DNA from: Aquariibacter sp964433315
Lineage (GTDB): Bacteria; Pseudomonadota; Gammaproteobacteria; Burkholderiales; Burkholderiaceae_C
Reading direction: 5' to 3'
DNA: 13,161 bases
Assembly (NCBI GenBank): GCA_964433315.1
Contig: CAYSQO010000058.1
Span: 1-13,161, forward strand
Under the pieces are notes generated by a model. It ran no database searches. It saw only the letters and a list, made by a program, of their open reading frames with translations, and was not told the DNA's origin. Of this stretch, positions 1 to 6,917 are shown piece after piece. A program made the translations under genes and the position numbers. The number at the start of each line of letters is the position of its first letter. Position 1 is the first letter of the stretch.

Positions 1-2091
1 GGCCGACGCGGAGGCGCCCGCCGGCGCGGCGGAGGCGCCCCCCCCGCCGGACGCCGCCGGCCCGGCCGGTGCCGCCCCGGCGTCGCCGGATGCTGCGGCG
101 GAGCCGCCGGCCACCGACTGCTCGGGGGCCGGGCCCAGGGCCGGCAGCGGCACCTCGGCGGCCTGCCGGGGCGCGCCGATCGGCGCGGCCACCCGGCCCT
201 CGCGGACCAGGGCCAGGTCCTCCTCGCTGGGGTACTGGCCGGTCAGCAGGTAGTCCAGCACCCGGCGCGCGATCGGCGCGGCCGCTTCGGCGCCGAAGCC
301 GGCGTTCTCGACGATCACCGCCAGCGCGACCTGCGGTGCCTCGACCGGCGCGAAGGCGGTGTAGAGCGAATGGTCGCGCAGGTACTCGTCGATCCGCGCC
401 TTGTTGTACTTCTCGTTCTGGCGGATGCCGACGGCCTGGGCGGTGCCGGTCTTGCCGCCGCTCGTGTAGGGCGCACCGGCGAACACGCGCGTGGCCGTGC
501 CCTCCAGCGTCACGCCCTGCAGGCCGCGCAGCACGGCCGCGACATGCTCGGCGCGCAGCGGCAGCGGCGGCAGCTCGCCGCCCGGCACGCTCACCCGGCG
601 GTGGTGCACCGGATCCTCGATCTCGCGGACGATGCGCGGCTCGTGGCGCTGTCCGCCCGAGACCAGGGTCGACATCGCATACGCCAGCTGCAGCATCGTG
701 AAGTTGTTGTAGCCCTGGCCGATGCCCAGCGAGATGGTCTCGCCCGCATACCAGCGCTGGTGCTCGGGCCGCTTGTAGGTCGCGCGCTTCCAGGCCGTCG
801 AGGGCAGCACGCCGTTGACCTCGCCCTGCAGGTCGATGCCGGTCTTGCGGCCGAAGCCGAAGGGCTCCAGCTGCGCGTGCATCAGGTCCACGCCCATGTC
901 GTTGGCCAGCTGGTAGTAGTAGACGTTGCTGGACTTGACGATGGAGCGGTAGAGGTCCACCGCGCCCAGGCCATGGTCGCCGTGGCTGCGGAAGACGTGG
1001 TTGCCGAACACGAAGGAGCCGTTGTCCATCGTGATCTGGCCGGGGGTGCGCTTGCCGGTGTTCAGCGCGGCCATGGCCATGAAGGGCTTGAAGGTCGAGC
1101 CCGGCGGGTAGGTGCCGCGCAGGGCGCGGTTGAGCAGCGGCTTGTCGATGCTCTCGTTGAGCGCCTTCCAGTTCTCGACGTCGATGCCGTCGACGAAGAG
1201 GTTGGGGTCGAAGGTCGGCTTGCTGACGAAGGCCAGCACCTCGCCGTTGCGCGGGTCGATGGCCACCAGCGCCCCGCGGCGCTCGCCGAACATCTGCTCG
1301 ACCAGGGCCTGCAGCTTGATGTCGATGGACAGGCGGATGGTCTGCCCGGGCGTCGGCGGGCTGGCCGACAGGCGCCGCACCGGCCGGCCGCTGGCGCTGG
1401 TCTCGACCTGCTCGAAGCCGGTCAGGCCGTGCAGCTCGCGCTCGTAGCGTTGCTCGACGCCGAGCTTGCCGATGTACTCGGTGCCCTGGTAGTTGGCCGC
1501 GTCCTCGCTGTCCTCGATCGACGCCTGCTCGTTACGGTTGATGCGGCCGATGTAGCCCAGGACATGGCTGGCCAGCTCGCCGTAGGGGTAGTGGCGGAAC
1601 AGCCGCGCCTTGATGTCGACCCCCGGGAAGCGGAAGCGCTGCGCGGTGAAGCGCGCCACCTCTTCGTCGCTGAGCTTGCTGCGGATCGGCAGCGACTCGA
1701 AGCGCTTGCCATCGGCCATCAGGCGCTTGAAGCGGCGGCGGTGGACCGGGGTGATCTCCACCAGCTCGGCCAGCGCGTCGATCGTCGCCTCCAGGTTCTT
1801 GATCTTGTTGGGCGTGAGCTCCAGCGTGTGCGCCGCGTAGTTGTTGGCCAGCACCACGCCGTTGCGGTCCACGATCAGGCCGCGGTTGGGCACGATCGGC
1901 AGCACCGAGATGCGGTTGGCCTCGGCCTGGGTCGCCAGGTCTTCATGGCGAACGACCTGCAGCCAGTGCAGGCGCAGGCCGAGCAGACTGAAGCCGAACA
2001 GCACGGTCAGCCCGGCCACCACCACCCGGCGGTGGAAGCGCCGCAGCTCGCCCTGGGTGTCGCGCAGTTCGATGCGGTGGCGCGTGCTCAT
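1..2091 (-). CDS. mrdA: Penicillin-binding protein 2, peptidoglycan D,D-transpeptidase (3' end outside window)
   Basis: This transpeptidase cross-links peptidoglycan during lateral wall elongation and works with RodA and MreBCD. It starts at the ATG at 2091 and reads 697 codons without a stop to the window edge, so the C-terminus is missing. A short cytoplasmic tail is followed by a membrane anchor at about residues 23-39, a dimerisation/pedestal region to about residue 250, and then the transpeptidase domain. The three penicillin-binding motifs are intact: STFK with nucleophile S332 and K335, SSN at 387-389, and KTG at 547-549. A conserved QYPSEED stretch starts at residue 619. From about residue 640 the protein becomes Ala/Gly/Ser/Pro-rich low-complexity sequence that is still open at the edge. 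It lies 16 bases after mreD with no clear Shine-Dalgarno site, so translation may be coupled. FtsI (PBP3) is less likely because of the mre neighbours. Confidence 0.96.
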   Translation of the reverse strand, partial: MSTRHRIELRDTQGELRRFHRRVVVAGLTVLFGFSLLGLRLHWLQVVRHEDLATQAEANRISVLPIVPNRGLIVDRNGVVLANNYAAHTLELTPNKIKNLEATIDALAELVEITPVHRRRFKRLMADGKRFESLPIRSKLSDEEVARFTAQRFRFPGVDIKARLFRHYPYGELASHVLGYIGRINRNEQASIEDSEDAANYQGTEYIGKLGVEQRYERELHGLTGFEQVETSASGRPVRRLSASPPTPGQTIRLSIDIKLQALVEQMFGERRGALVAIDPRNGEVLAFVSKPTFDPNLFVDGIDVENWKALNESIDKPLLNRALRGTYPPGSTFKPFMAMAALNTGKRTPGQITMDNGSFVFGNHVFRSHGDHGLGAVDLYRSIVKSSNVYYYQLANDMGVDLMHAQLEPFGFGRKTGIDLQGEVNGVLPSTAWKRATYKRPEHQRWYAGETISLGIGQGYNNFTMLQLAYAMSTLVSGGQRHEPRIVREIEDPVHHRRVSVPGGELPPLPLRAEHVAAVLRGLQGVTLEGTATRVFAGAPYTSGGKTGTAQAVGIRQNEKYNKARIDEYLRDHSLYTAFAPVEAPQVALAVIVENAGFGAEAAAPIARRVLDYLLTGQYPSEEDLALVREGRVAAPIGAPRQAAEVPLPALGPAPEQSVAGGSAAASGDAGAAPAGPAASGGGGASAAPAGASASA

Positions 2092-2107
2092 CGACGCAGA
2101 CGGCGGC

Positions 2108-2629
2108 TCACAGCGGGCGGTTCTCGTCCGGGTCCGGGGCCCGGCGCTGCGGCGCGAGCAGCAGGTGCACGACCAGGGGCCACAGCGCGGCCTCGATCAA
2201 CGGCGCGGCCATCAGCGACCAGCCGGGAAAGCTGCCGCCGGCCAGCATCCGCACCAGCAGCGCCATGCCCTGGGCCGCGGCGAACAGCGGCAGCACGTGC
2301 AGGGCCTGGGTCGGCGTGGAGAACCACAGCAGGCGCCGGTGGATGGTGATCGCGAAGAAGCTCAGCAGCGAATAGGCCAGCGCGTGCTGGCCGAGCAGCG
2401 CCGTCTGGTGCACGTCGGTCAGCAGCCCGAAGACGAAGGCCCAGCCCATGCCGACGCGGCGCGGCTGGTGCACGTTCCAGAAGACCAGCACCAGGGCCAG
2501 CATGTCCGGCCGCATCGGCTCGCGGCCCAGCGGCAGCATGTTCAGCAGCAGCGCCACCGCCAGCGAGAAGGCGATGAACCAGGGCCTGGCCGGCAGCAGC
2601 AGCTGGTCGGCGGCGCGGGGCATGATCAT
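2108..2629 (-). CDS. mreD: Rod shape-determining protein MreD
   Basis: MreD is the small integral membrane partner of MreC in the elongasome. The 173-residue product has about five or six hydrophobic segments (roughly 17-34, 43-54, 61-75, 84-98, 108-128 and 138-159). A GLLTDV motif at 68-73 is typical of the family, and the tail is short and charged. The length fits the usual 160-180 residues. The ATG at 2629 shares four bases (ATGA) with the mreC stop, which indicates translational coupling; a second ATG two codons in (2623) is possible. The identification rests on topology, the GLLTDV motif and position between mreC and mrdA, because MreD sequences are poorly conserved. Confidence 0.93.
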   Translation of the reverse strand: MIMPRAADQLLLPARPWFIAFSLAVALLLNMLPLGREPMRPDMLALVLVFWNVHQPRRVGMGWAFVFGLLTDVHQTALLGQHALAYSLLSFFAITIHRRLLWFSTPTQALHVLPLFAAAQGMALLVRMLAGGSFPGWSLMAAPLIEAALWPLVVHLLLAPQRRAPDPDENRPL

Positions 2630-3591
2630 CGCGAGGCTCCCGAGGCGGCGGTGTGCGGCGCCCCTGCGGCGGCCGCATCGGCCGGCGGCGGGCAGGCGGC
2701 TTCCTCGGCGGATCCGGGAAGGGGCAGCGGCTTGCGCACCGGCGCGATCACCAGCACGTGGCGCACCGCGTCGGGCTGGGTGACCGGTGCCAGCGTGACC
2801 TTGGCGAAGGTCGAGCCGGCGCGCCGGTCCACCGAGGCGATGCGTGCCACCGGCAGGCCCGCCGGGTAGATGCCGTCGATGCCCGAGGTCTGCAGCAGGT
2901 CGCCCGGCTGCACATCGGCATTGGCGGGCATGAAGCGCAGCTCCATGCCCCCGCCGGTGGTGGCCGTCGACGGATCGCCGAAGGCGGCCGCGCGCGACTG
3001 CGTGCGCTGGTTGAGCACCGGGATGGCGGCGTCCTTGTCGGTCAGCAGGGTCACCTCCGACATCAGCGGCAGCACCCGCGTGACCTGGCCGACCACGCCT
3101 TCGGCGTCCAGCACCGGCGAGGCCGGCTGCACGCCGTGCAGCCGGCCCCGGTCAATCATCAGCTTGCGCGAGAAGGGGTCGGTGGCCTCGTACATCACCT
3201 CGGCGGCCACGCTGTGGATGCTCAACGCCTCGCGCAGGTCCAGCAGGCGGCGCAGGTGGGCGTTCTCCTCGGCCAGCTCGTCCATGCGGGCCTGGCGCTC
3301 GGCCTGGCGCAGCAGGGTGGCCTGGGCCTCGCGCTCGCGGCTCTGCGCACTGTCCAGGCCGTCGAGACGCTCGATGGCTTCTTCCCACAGGTGCACCGGC
3401 ACCACCATGCCGTGCTGCAGGGGGTGCAGCACGGTGGCCAGGGTGTCGCGCAGCGGACCGGTCACCTTGAAGCGGGTGTCGGCCACCATCAGGAAGAAAG
3501 ACAGCGCTGCGAAGAACAGCAGCTGGGACAAGCCCGAAGGCCCTTGCTTGAAGAAGGGCGGCGGGCTGCGGTCCAGGGTGCCCAGCGGCAT
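2626..3591 (-). CDS. mreC: Rod shape-determining protein MreC
   Basis: MreC is the bitopic scaffold that joins cytoplasmic MreB to periplasmic PBP2. The 321-residue product shows a cytoplasmic N-terminus, one membrane helix at about 24-37, a charged coiled coil at about 66-118, and the periplasmic beta-rich MreC domain at about 120-285. Family landmarks are DRGRLHGV (147-154) and TSGIDGIYPAGLPVA (235-249). The last 30 or so residues are Ala/Pro-rich with a single Cys at 300; they form a species-specific tail outside the folded domain. The gene starts 63 bases after mreB and its stop overlaps the mreD start. The coiled-coil length and motifs make the call secure. Confidence 0.97.
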   Translation of the reverse strand: MPLGTLDRSPPPFFKQGPSGLSQLLFFAALSFFLMVADTRFKVTGPLRDTLATVLHPLQHGMVVPVHLWEEAIERLDGLDSAQSREREAQATLLRQAERQARMDELAEENAHLRRLLDLREALSIHSVAAEVMYEATDPFSRKLMIDRGRLHGVQPASPVLDAEGVVGQVTRVLPLMSEVTLLTDKDAAIPVLNQRTQSRAAAFGDPSTATTGGGMELRFMPANADVQPGDLLQTSGIDGIYPAGLPVARIASVDRRAGSTFAKVTLAPVTQPDAVRHVLVIAPVRKPLPLPGSAEEAACPPPADAAAAGAPHTAASGASR

Positions 3592-3654
3592 GGCGTTGGC
3601 GCTCGCGGAGTCCGGGGCCGCGGCGCGGGGCCGCCGGCCGGACGGGCGGCGGCT
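3592..3654 (-). other. mreB-mreC intergenic gap with short hairpin
   Basis: This 63-base spacer is almost entirely G and C. It contains a 6-base inverted repeat, CCGCCG at 3631-3636 and CGGCGG at 3647-3652, just after the mreB stop. There is no T-run, so I read it as a possible mRNA-processing or 3'-end-protecting hairpin, or partial attenuator, inside the mre operon rather than a full terminator. Such repeats also arise by chance in DNA this GC-rich. Confidence 0.3.
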
Positions 3655-4698
3655 TTACTCCGAGGTGAAGATGGCGCCGAGGCGCTCCATGCGCTCCAGG
3701 GCCATGCCGCAGCCGCGCACCACGCAGGTCAGCGGGTCCTCGGCCACCAGCACCGGCAGGCCGGTTTCCTCGGCGAGCAGGCGGTCCAGGTCGCGCAGCA
3801 GCGCGCCGCCGCCGGTCAGCATCATCCCGCGCTCGGCGATGTCGGCTCCCAGCTCGGGCGGGGTCTGCTCCAGCGCGTTCTTGACCGAGCTGACGATGTT
3901 GTTCAGCGGGTCGGTCAGGGCTTCGAGGATCTCGTTGCTGCTGATCGTGAAGCTGCGCGGCACGCCTTCGGACAGGTTGCGGCCCTTGACCTCCATCTCC
4001 TTGACCTCGGAGCCGGGGAAGGCGCTGCCGATGGTCTTCTTGATGGATTCCGCCGTCGGCTCGCCGATCAGCATGCCGTAGTTGCGGCGGATGTAGTTGA
4101 TGATCGATTCGTCGAACTTGTCGCCGCCGACCCGCACGCTGCCCTTGTAGACCATGCCGCCGAGCGAGATCACGCCGACTTCCGTCGTGCCGCCGCCGAT
4201 GTCCACCACCATCGAGCCCGAGGCTTCCGAGACCGGCAGGCCGGCCCCGATGGCCGCGGCCATGGGTTCCTCGATCAGGTAGACCTCGCTGGCGCCGGCG
4301 CCCAGCGCCGACTCGCGGATCGCGCGCCGCTCGACCTGGGTCGAGCCGCAGGGCACGCAGATGATGATGCGCGGGCTGGGCTTCAGGACGGACCGCGGAT
4401 GGACCATCTTGATGAACTGCTTGAGCATCTGCTCGGTGACCGTGAAGTCGGCGATCACGCCGTCCTTCATCGGGCGTATGGCCTCGATGTTGCCCGGCAC
4501 CTTGCCGAGCATGGCCTTGGCTTCCTTGCCGACGGCCTGGATGGTCTTCTTGCCGCTCGGGCCGCCTTCCTGGCGGATGGCGACGACCGAGGGCTCGTCG
4601 AGGACGATGCCCTTGCCCCGCACATAGATCAGCGTGTTCGCGGTGCCGAGGTCGATCGCCAGATCGGTGGAGAGGTAACGGCGCAGGGATCCGTACAT
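3655..4698 (-). CDS. mreB: Rod shape-determining protein MreB, actin-like ATPase
   Basis: MreB is the bacterial actin that polymerises under the inner membrane and positions the elongasome. The chosen start, ATG at 4698, gives the standard N-terminus (MYGSLRRYLSTDLAIDLGTA) and 347 residues, the same length as the E. coli protein. The actin-fold ATP site is complete: phosphate-1 loop DLGTANT (16-22), phosphate-2 loop DIGGGTTEV starting at D166, and the adenosine motif GMMLTGGGALL (291-301). EEPMAAAIGAGLPV at 143-156 is also characteristic. It is the first gene of an mreB-mreC-mreD-mrdA run. No good Shine-Dalgarno site precedes the start; the bases just upstream are CTTCCCCCC. The frame stays open upstream for 48 more codons, but that Pro/Ala-rich stretch does not resemble MreB. 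Confidence 0.98.
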   Translation of the reverse strand: MYGSLRRYLSTDLAIDLGTANTLIYVRGKGIVLDEPSVVAIRQEGGPSGKKTIQAVGKEAKAMLGKVPGNIEAIRPMKDGVIADFTVTEQMLKQFIKMVHPRSVLKPSPRIIICVPCGSTQVERRAIRESALGAGASEVYLIEEPMAAAIGAGLPVSEASGSMVVDIGGGTTEVGVISLGGMVYKGSVRVGGDKFDESIINYIRRNYGMLIGEPTAESIKKTIGSAFPGSEVKEMEVKGRNLSEGVPRSFTISSNEILEALTDPLNNIVSSVKNALEQTPPELGADIAERGMMLTGGGALLRDLDRLLAEETGLPVLVAEDPLTCVVRGCGMALERMERLGAIFTSE

Positions 4699-4894
4699 GG
4701 GGGGAAGCGGGTCGTGGCAGCAGGCGGCGGACGCAAGCGGCGGCGCATCGGCGGCGGGGCCGGCGGCACGGGGCCTGGAGCCAGGGGGGGAACCGGACGC
4801 GGAGGTGGGGGCGGAACGGGGCGGGGCAGGCGGCCCCGGCACACGGGCGGGCCGGCGGGTGTTGCGGCCCTGGGGATTTCACCCTGGCGCCTTC

Positions 4895-4913
4895 GTCCGG
4901 ACCGGCTCCGGAC
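4895..4913. repeat. Perfect 7-base inverted repeat in the mreB-gatC gap
   Basis: GTCCGGA at 4895-4901 and TCCGGAC at 4907-4913 are exact reverse complements around the 5-base loop CCGGC. The heptamer GGACCGG occurs at 4899-4905 and again at 4914-4920. The element lies about 20 bases from the candidate -10 site, upstream of it for gatC and downstream for mreB. It could be a protein-binding site or a hairpin in the mreB leader. No T-run follows, so a simple terminator is unlikely. Confidence 0.45.
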
Positions 4914-4932
4914 GGACCGGGGGTCAGCCGCG

Positions 4933-4939
4933 GATAATA
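4933..4939. promoter_or_regulatory. Candidate overlapping -10 elements for gatC (+) and mreB (-)
   Basis: On the plus strand GATAAT (4933-4938) matches the sigma-70 -10 consensus at five of six bases. On the minus strand TATTAT (4939 to 4934) also matches at five of six. It is the only AT-rich spot in a gap of about 350 bases. The bases where a -35 box would sit (about 4910-4915 for plus, about 4957-4962 for minus) do not resemble TTGACA, so the assignment to either gene is tentative. Confidence 0.35.
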
Positions 4940-5046
4940 CCCGACGCCCTCCCTCCACGACCTCCGCCGCAGCCCGCGTGCGGGGGCGGCGGGGTCGCCC
5001 CGCCCGCGCCGGAACGTCCCCGATCCTGGTGCCACCCCTAGAGACC

Positions 5047-5355
5047 ATGGCCCTGACCTCCCACGACGTGCAACGCATCGCGATGCTCGCCCGGCTCGAA
5101 CTGAGTCCCGCCGAGTCCGACACGATGCTGACCCAGCTCAACGGCTTCTTCGACATCGTCGAGCGCATGCGCGCCGTCGACACCACCGGCGTCGAGCCGC
5201 TCTACACGCCTCTGTCGGCCGTGCAGGACGTGACCCTGCGCCTGCGCGAGGACGCCGTCGGCGTGCCGCGCTCCGAGGCCGCCCGCGCCGCCAACCAGCG
5301 CAGCGCCCCGGCGGTGGACGGCGGGCTCTTCCTCGTGCCCCGCGTCATCGAGTGA
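5047..5355 (+). CDS. gatC: Asp/Glu-tRNA(Asn/Gln) amidotransferase subunit C
   Basis: GatC is the small subunit that wraps around GatA and GatB and stabilises the GatCAB complex. The 102-residue product is of normal length and carries family landmarks: MLARLEL at 13-19, VDTTGVEPL at 44-52, LREDAV at 66-71, and a C-terminal LVPRVIE. The ATG at 5047 gives the usual short N-terminus followed by the first helix; no strong Shine-Dalgarno site precedes it. It opens the gatC-gatA-gatB operon, with 16 bases to gatA. The complex converts misacylated Asp-tRNA(Asn) and/or Glu-tRNA(Gln) to the amide form using glutamine and ATP; which substrate is used here cannot be told from the window. Confidence 0.96.
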   Translation: MALTSHDVQRIAMLARLELSPAESDTMLTQLNGFFDIVERMRAVDTTGVEPLYTPLSAVQDVTLRLREDAVGVPRSEAARAANQRSAPAVDGGLFLVPRVIE

Positions 5356-5371
5356 GGCAGGGCCCCCGACC

Positions 5372-6916
5372 ATGAGCGAACTCCACACCCTGGGCCTGGC
5401 GGCGATCGCCGACGGCCTGGCCGCCAAGCGCTTCTCCAGCCTGGAGCTGAGCGAGGCCCTGCTCGCCCGCGAGGCGGCCCACGCCGGCCTCCACGCCGTG
5501 CTGCACTTCGACCGCGCCGCCGAGGCCGAGGCCGCCCGCACCGCCGCCCGCGCCAGCGACGCCCGCCGCGCCGCCGGCCAGACCCTGGGCGCGCTGGACG
5601 GCGTGCCCATCGGCCACAAGGACGTCTTCGTCACCACCGACTTCCCGACCACCGCCGCCTCGAAGATGCTGGTCGGCGCGCAGGGCCCCTACCGCTCGCC
5701 CTTCGACGCCACCGTGGTCGCGCAGCTCAAGGCGGCCGGCACGGTCAGCCTGGGCAAGCTCAACTGCGACGAGTACGCCATGGGCGGCGCCAACGAGCAC
5801 TCCGCCTTCGGCGCGGCGAAGAACCCCTGGGATGCCACGCGCATCCCGGGCGGCTCCTCGGGGGGCTCGGCGGTGGCGGTGGCCGCGCGCCTGATGCCGG
5901 CCGCCACCGGCACCGACACCGGCGGCTCGGTGCGCCAGCCCGCCGCCCTGTGCGGCGTGAGCGGCCTCAAGCCGACCTACGGCCGCTGCTCGCGCCACGG
6001 CATGATCGCCTTCGCCTCCAGCCTGGACCAGGCCGGCGTGCTGGCCCGCAGCGCGGCCGACTGCGCCCTGCTGATCGACGCCATGGCCGGCTTCGACCCG
6101 CTGGACGCCACCAGCGCCGAATTCGCGGGCAGCGAAGCCAACCGCCCCGGCCTGATCGGCGCCCAGCTTGCGGCGCGCCGCGCCGCGGTGGCCGACCTGG
6201 CCCGTCCGCTGGCCGGCCTGCGCATCGGCCTGCCGCGCGAGTTCTTCGGCGAGGGCCTGGCCGAGGACGTGCGTGCCGCCGTCCAGCAGGGCCTGGACCA
6301 GCTGCGCGCCCTGGGCGCCACCCTGGTCGAGGTCAGCCTGCCGCGCACCGAGCTGGCCATCCCGGTCTACTACATCATTGCCCCGGCCGAGGCCAGCTCC
6401 AACCTGAGCCGCTACGACGGGGTGCGCTACGGCCACCGCGCCGAGGGCGCGAAGGACCTGCTGGAGCTCTACCGCCGCAGCCGCAGCGAGGGCTTCGGCG
6501 CCGAGGTCAAGCGCCGCATCATGATCGGCACCTACGTGCTGAGCCACGGCTACTACGACGCCTACTACCTGCAGGCGCAGAAGCTGCGCCGCATGATCGC
6601 CGACGACTTCCAGGCCGCCTTCCAGGCCTGCGACCTGATCGCCGGCCCCGTCACCCCCACCGTGGCCCGCCCCCTGGGCGCCAGCAGCGATCCGGTGTCC
6701 GAGTACCTGGCCGACATCTTCACCCTGCCCGCCAGCCTGGCCGGCCTGCCCGGCATGAGCGTGCCCACGGGCTTCGCCGCGGGCGGCAGCCCGCAAGGTC
6801 TGCCGGTGGGCCTGCAGCTCATCGGCAACGTCTGGCAGGAGGCCACGCTGCTGCATGCCGCCGAGGCCTTCCAGCAGGCCACCGACTTCCACCTCCGCAC
6901 GCCGGAGGGCTATTGA
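5372..6916 (+). CDS. gatA: Asp/Glu-tRNA(Asn/Gln) amidotransferase subunit A (amidase)
   Basis: GatA is the glutaminase subunit. It releases ammonia from glutamine and channels it to GatB. The 514-residue product belongs to the amidase-signature family, with a Ser-cis-Ser-Lys catalytic set: K83 in GHKDVF, S162 in GGSSGGS (161-166), and nucleophile S186 in TDTGGSVRQP (181-190). The spacing of 24 residues between the two serines matches GatA. Other landmarks are GKLNCDEYAMGG (128-139) and a C-terminal GLPVGLQLIG. The length is slightly above the usual 480-500 residues. Part of the excess is an Ala/Arg-rich stretch near residues 255-270. A GAGG at 5354-5357, 14 bases before the ATG, is a weak ribosome site overlapping the gatC stop, so coupling to gatC is likely. 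Confidence 0.98.
   Translation: MSELHTLGLAAIADGLAAKRFSSLELSEALLAREAAHAGLHAVLHFDRAAEAEAARTAARASDARRAAGQTLGALDGVPIGHKDVFVTTDFPTTAASKMLVGAQGPYRSPFDATVVAQLKAAGTVSLGKLNCDEYAMGGANEHSAFGAAKNPWDATRIPGGSSGGSAVAVAARLMPAATGTDTGGSVRQPAALCGVSGLKPTYGRCSRHGMIAFASSLDQAGVLARSAADCALLIDAMAGFDPLDATSAEFAGSEANRPGLIGAQLAARRAAVADLARPLAGLRIGLPREFFGEGLAEDVRAAVQQGLDQLRALGATLVEVSLPRTELAIPVYYIIAPAEASSNLSRYDGVRYGHRAEGAKDLLELYRRSRSEGFGAEVKRRIMIGTYVLSHGYYDAYYLQAQKLRRMIADDFQAAFQACDLIAGPVTPTVARPLGASSDPVSEYLADIFTLPASLAGLPGMSVPTGFAAGGSPQGLPVGLQLIGNVWQEATLLHAAEAFQQATDFHLRTPEGY
6904..6909 (+). promoter_or_regulatory. Ribosome-binding site of gatB
   Basis: GGAGGG lies inside the last codons of gatA, 8 bases before the gatB ATG at 6918. 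It is the best Shine-Dalgarno match in the gat operon. It decides the gatB start in favour of 6918 over an in-frame ATG 21 codons upstream. Confidence 0.75.
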
Positions 6917-6917
6917 G

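Larger units (their letters stand above)
4699..5046. promoter_or_regulatory. Divergent mreB / gatCAB control region
   Basis: This 348-base gap separates two outward-facing operons, so it must hold promoters for both, or leave one dependent on a distant promoter. I see no gene in it. It holds one AT-rich core at 4933-4939, a perfect hairpin at 4895-4913, and a run of plus-strand G-tracts between 4784 and 4826. If mreB is transcribed from the AT-rich core, its untranslated leader would be roughly 230 bases and contain both structures. That the region is regulatory follows from gene orientation; the individual elements are less certain. Confidence 0.7.

Noticed and set aside
370..2349. A 659-codon plus-strand frame antisense to mrdA and mreD
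   Set aside because: It is the shadow of PBP2, which has all catalytic motifs. The antisense product is His/Gln/Ala/Val-rich with no recognisable domain.
4699..4842. A 48-codon N-terminal extension of MreB
   Set aside because: It is in frame and open, but Pro/Ala-rich and absent from MreB, which begins right at the membrane-proximal MYGSLRRYLS segment.
2653..5355. A 900-codon plus-strand frame running antisense through mreC and mreB and joining the gatC frame
   Set aside because: Only the last 102 codons (gatC) look like a protein. The rest is an Arg/Ala/Gly/His-rich complement of well-conserved mre genes, kept open by very high third-position GC.
5345..6892. A 515-codon minus-strand frame opposite gatA
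   Set aside because: gatA has its full catalytic set. The opposite frame is low-complexity and begins and ends without usable translation signals.
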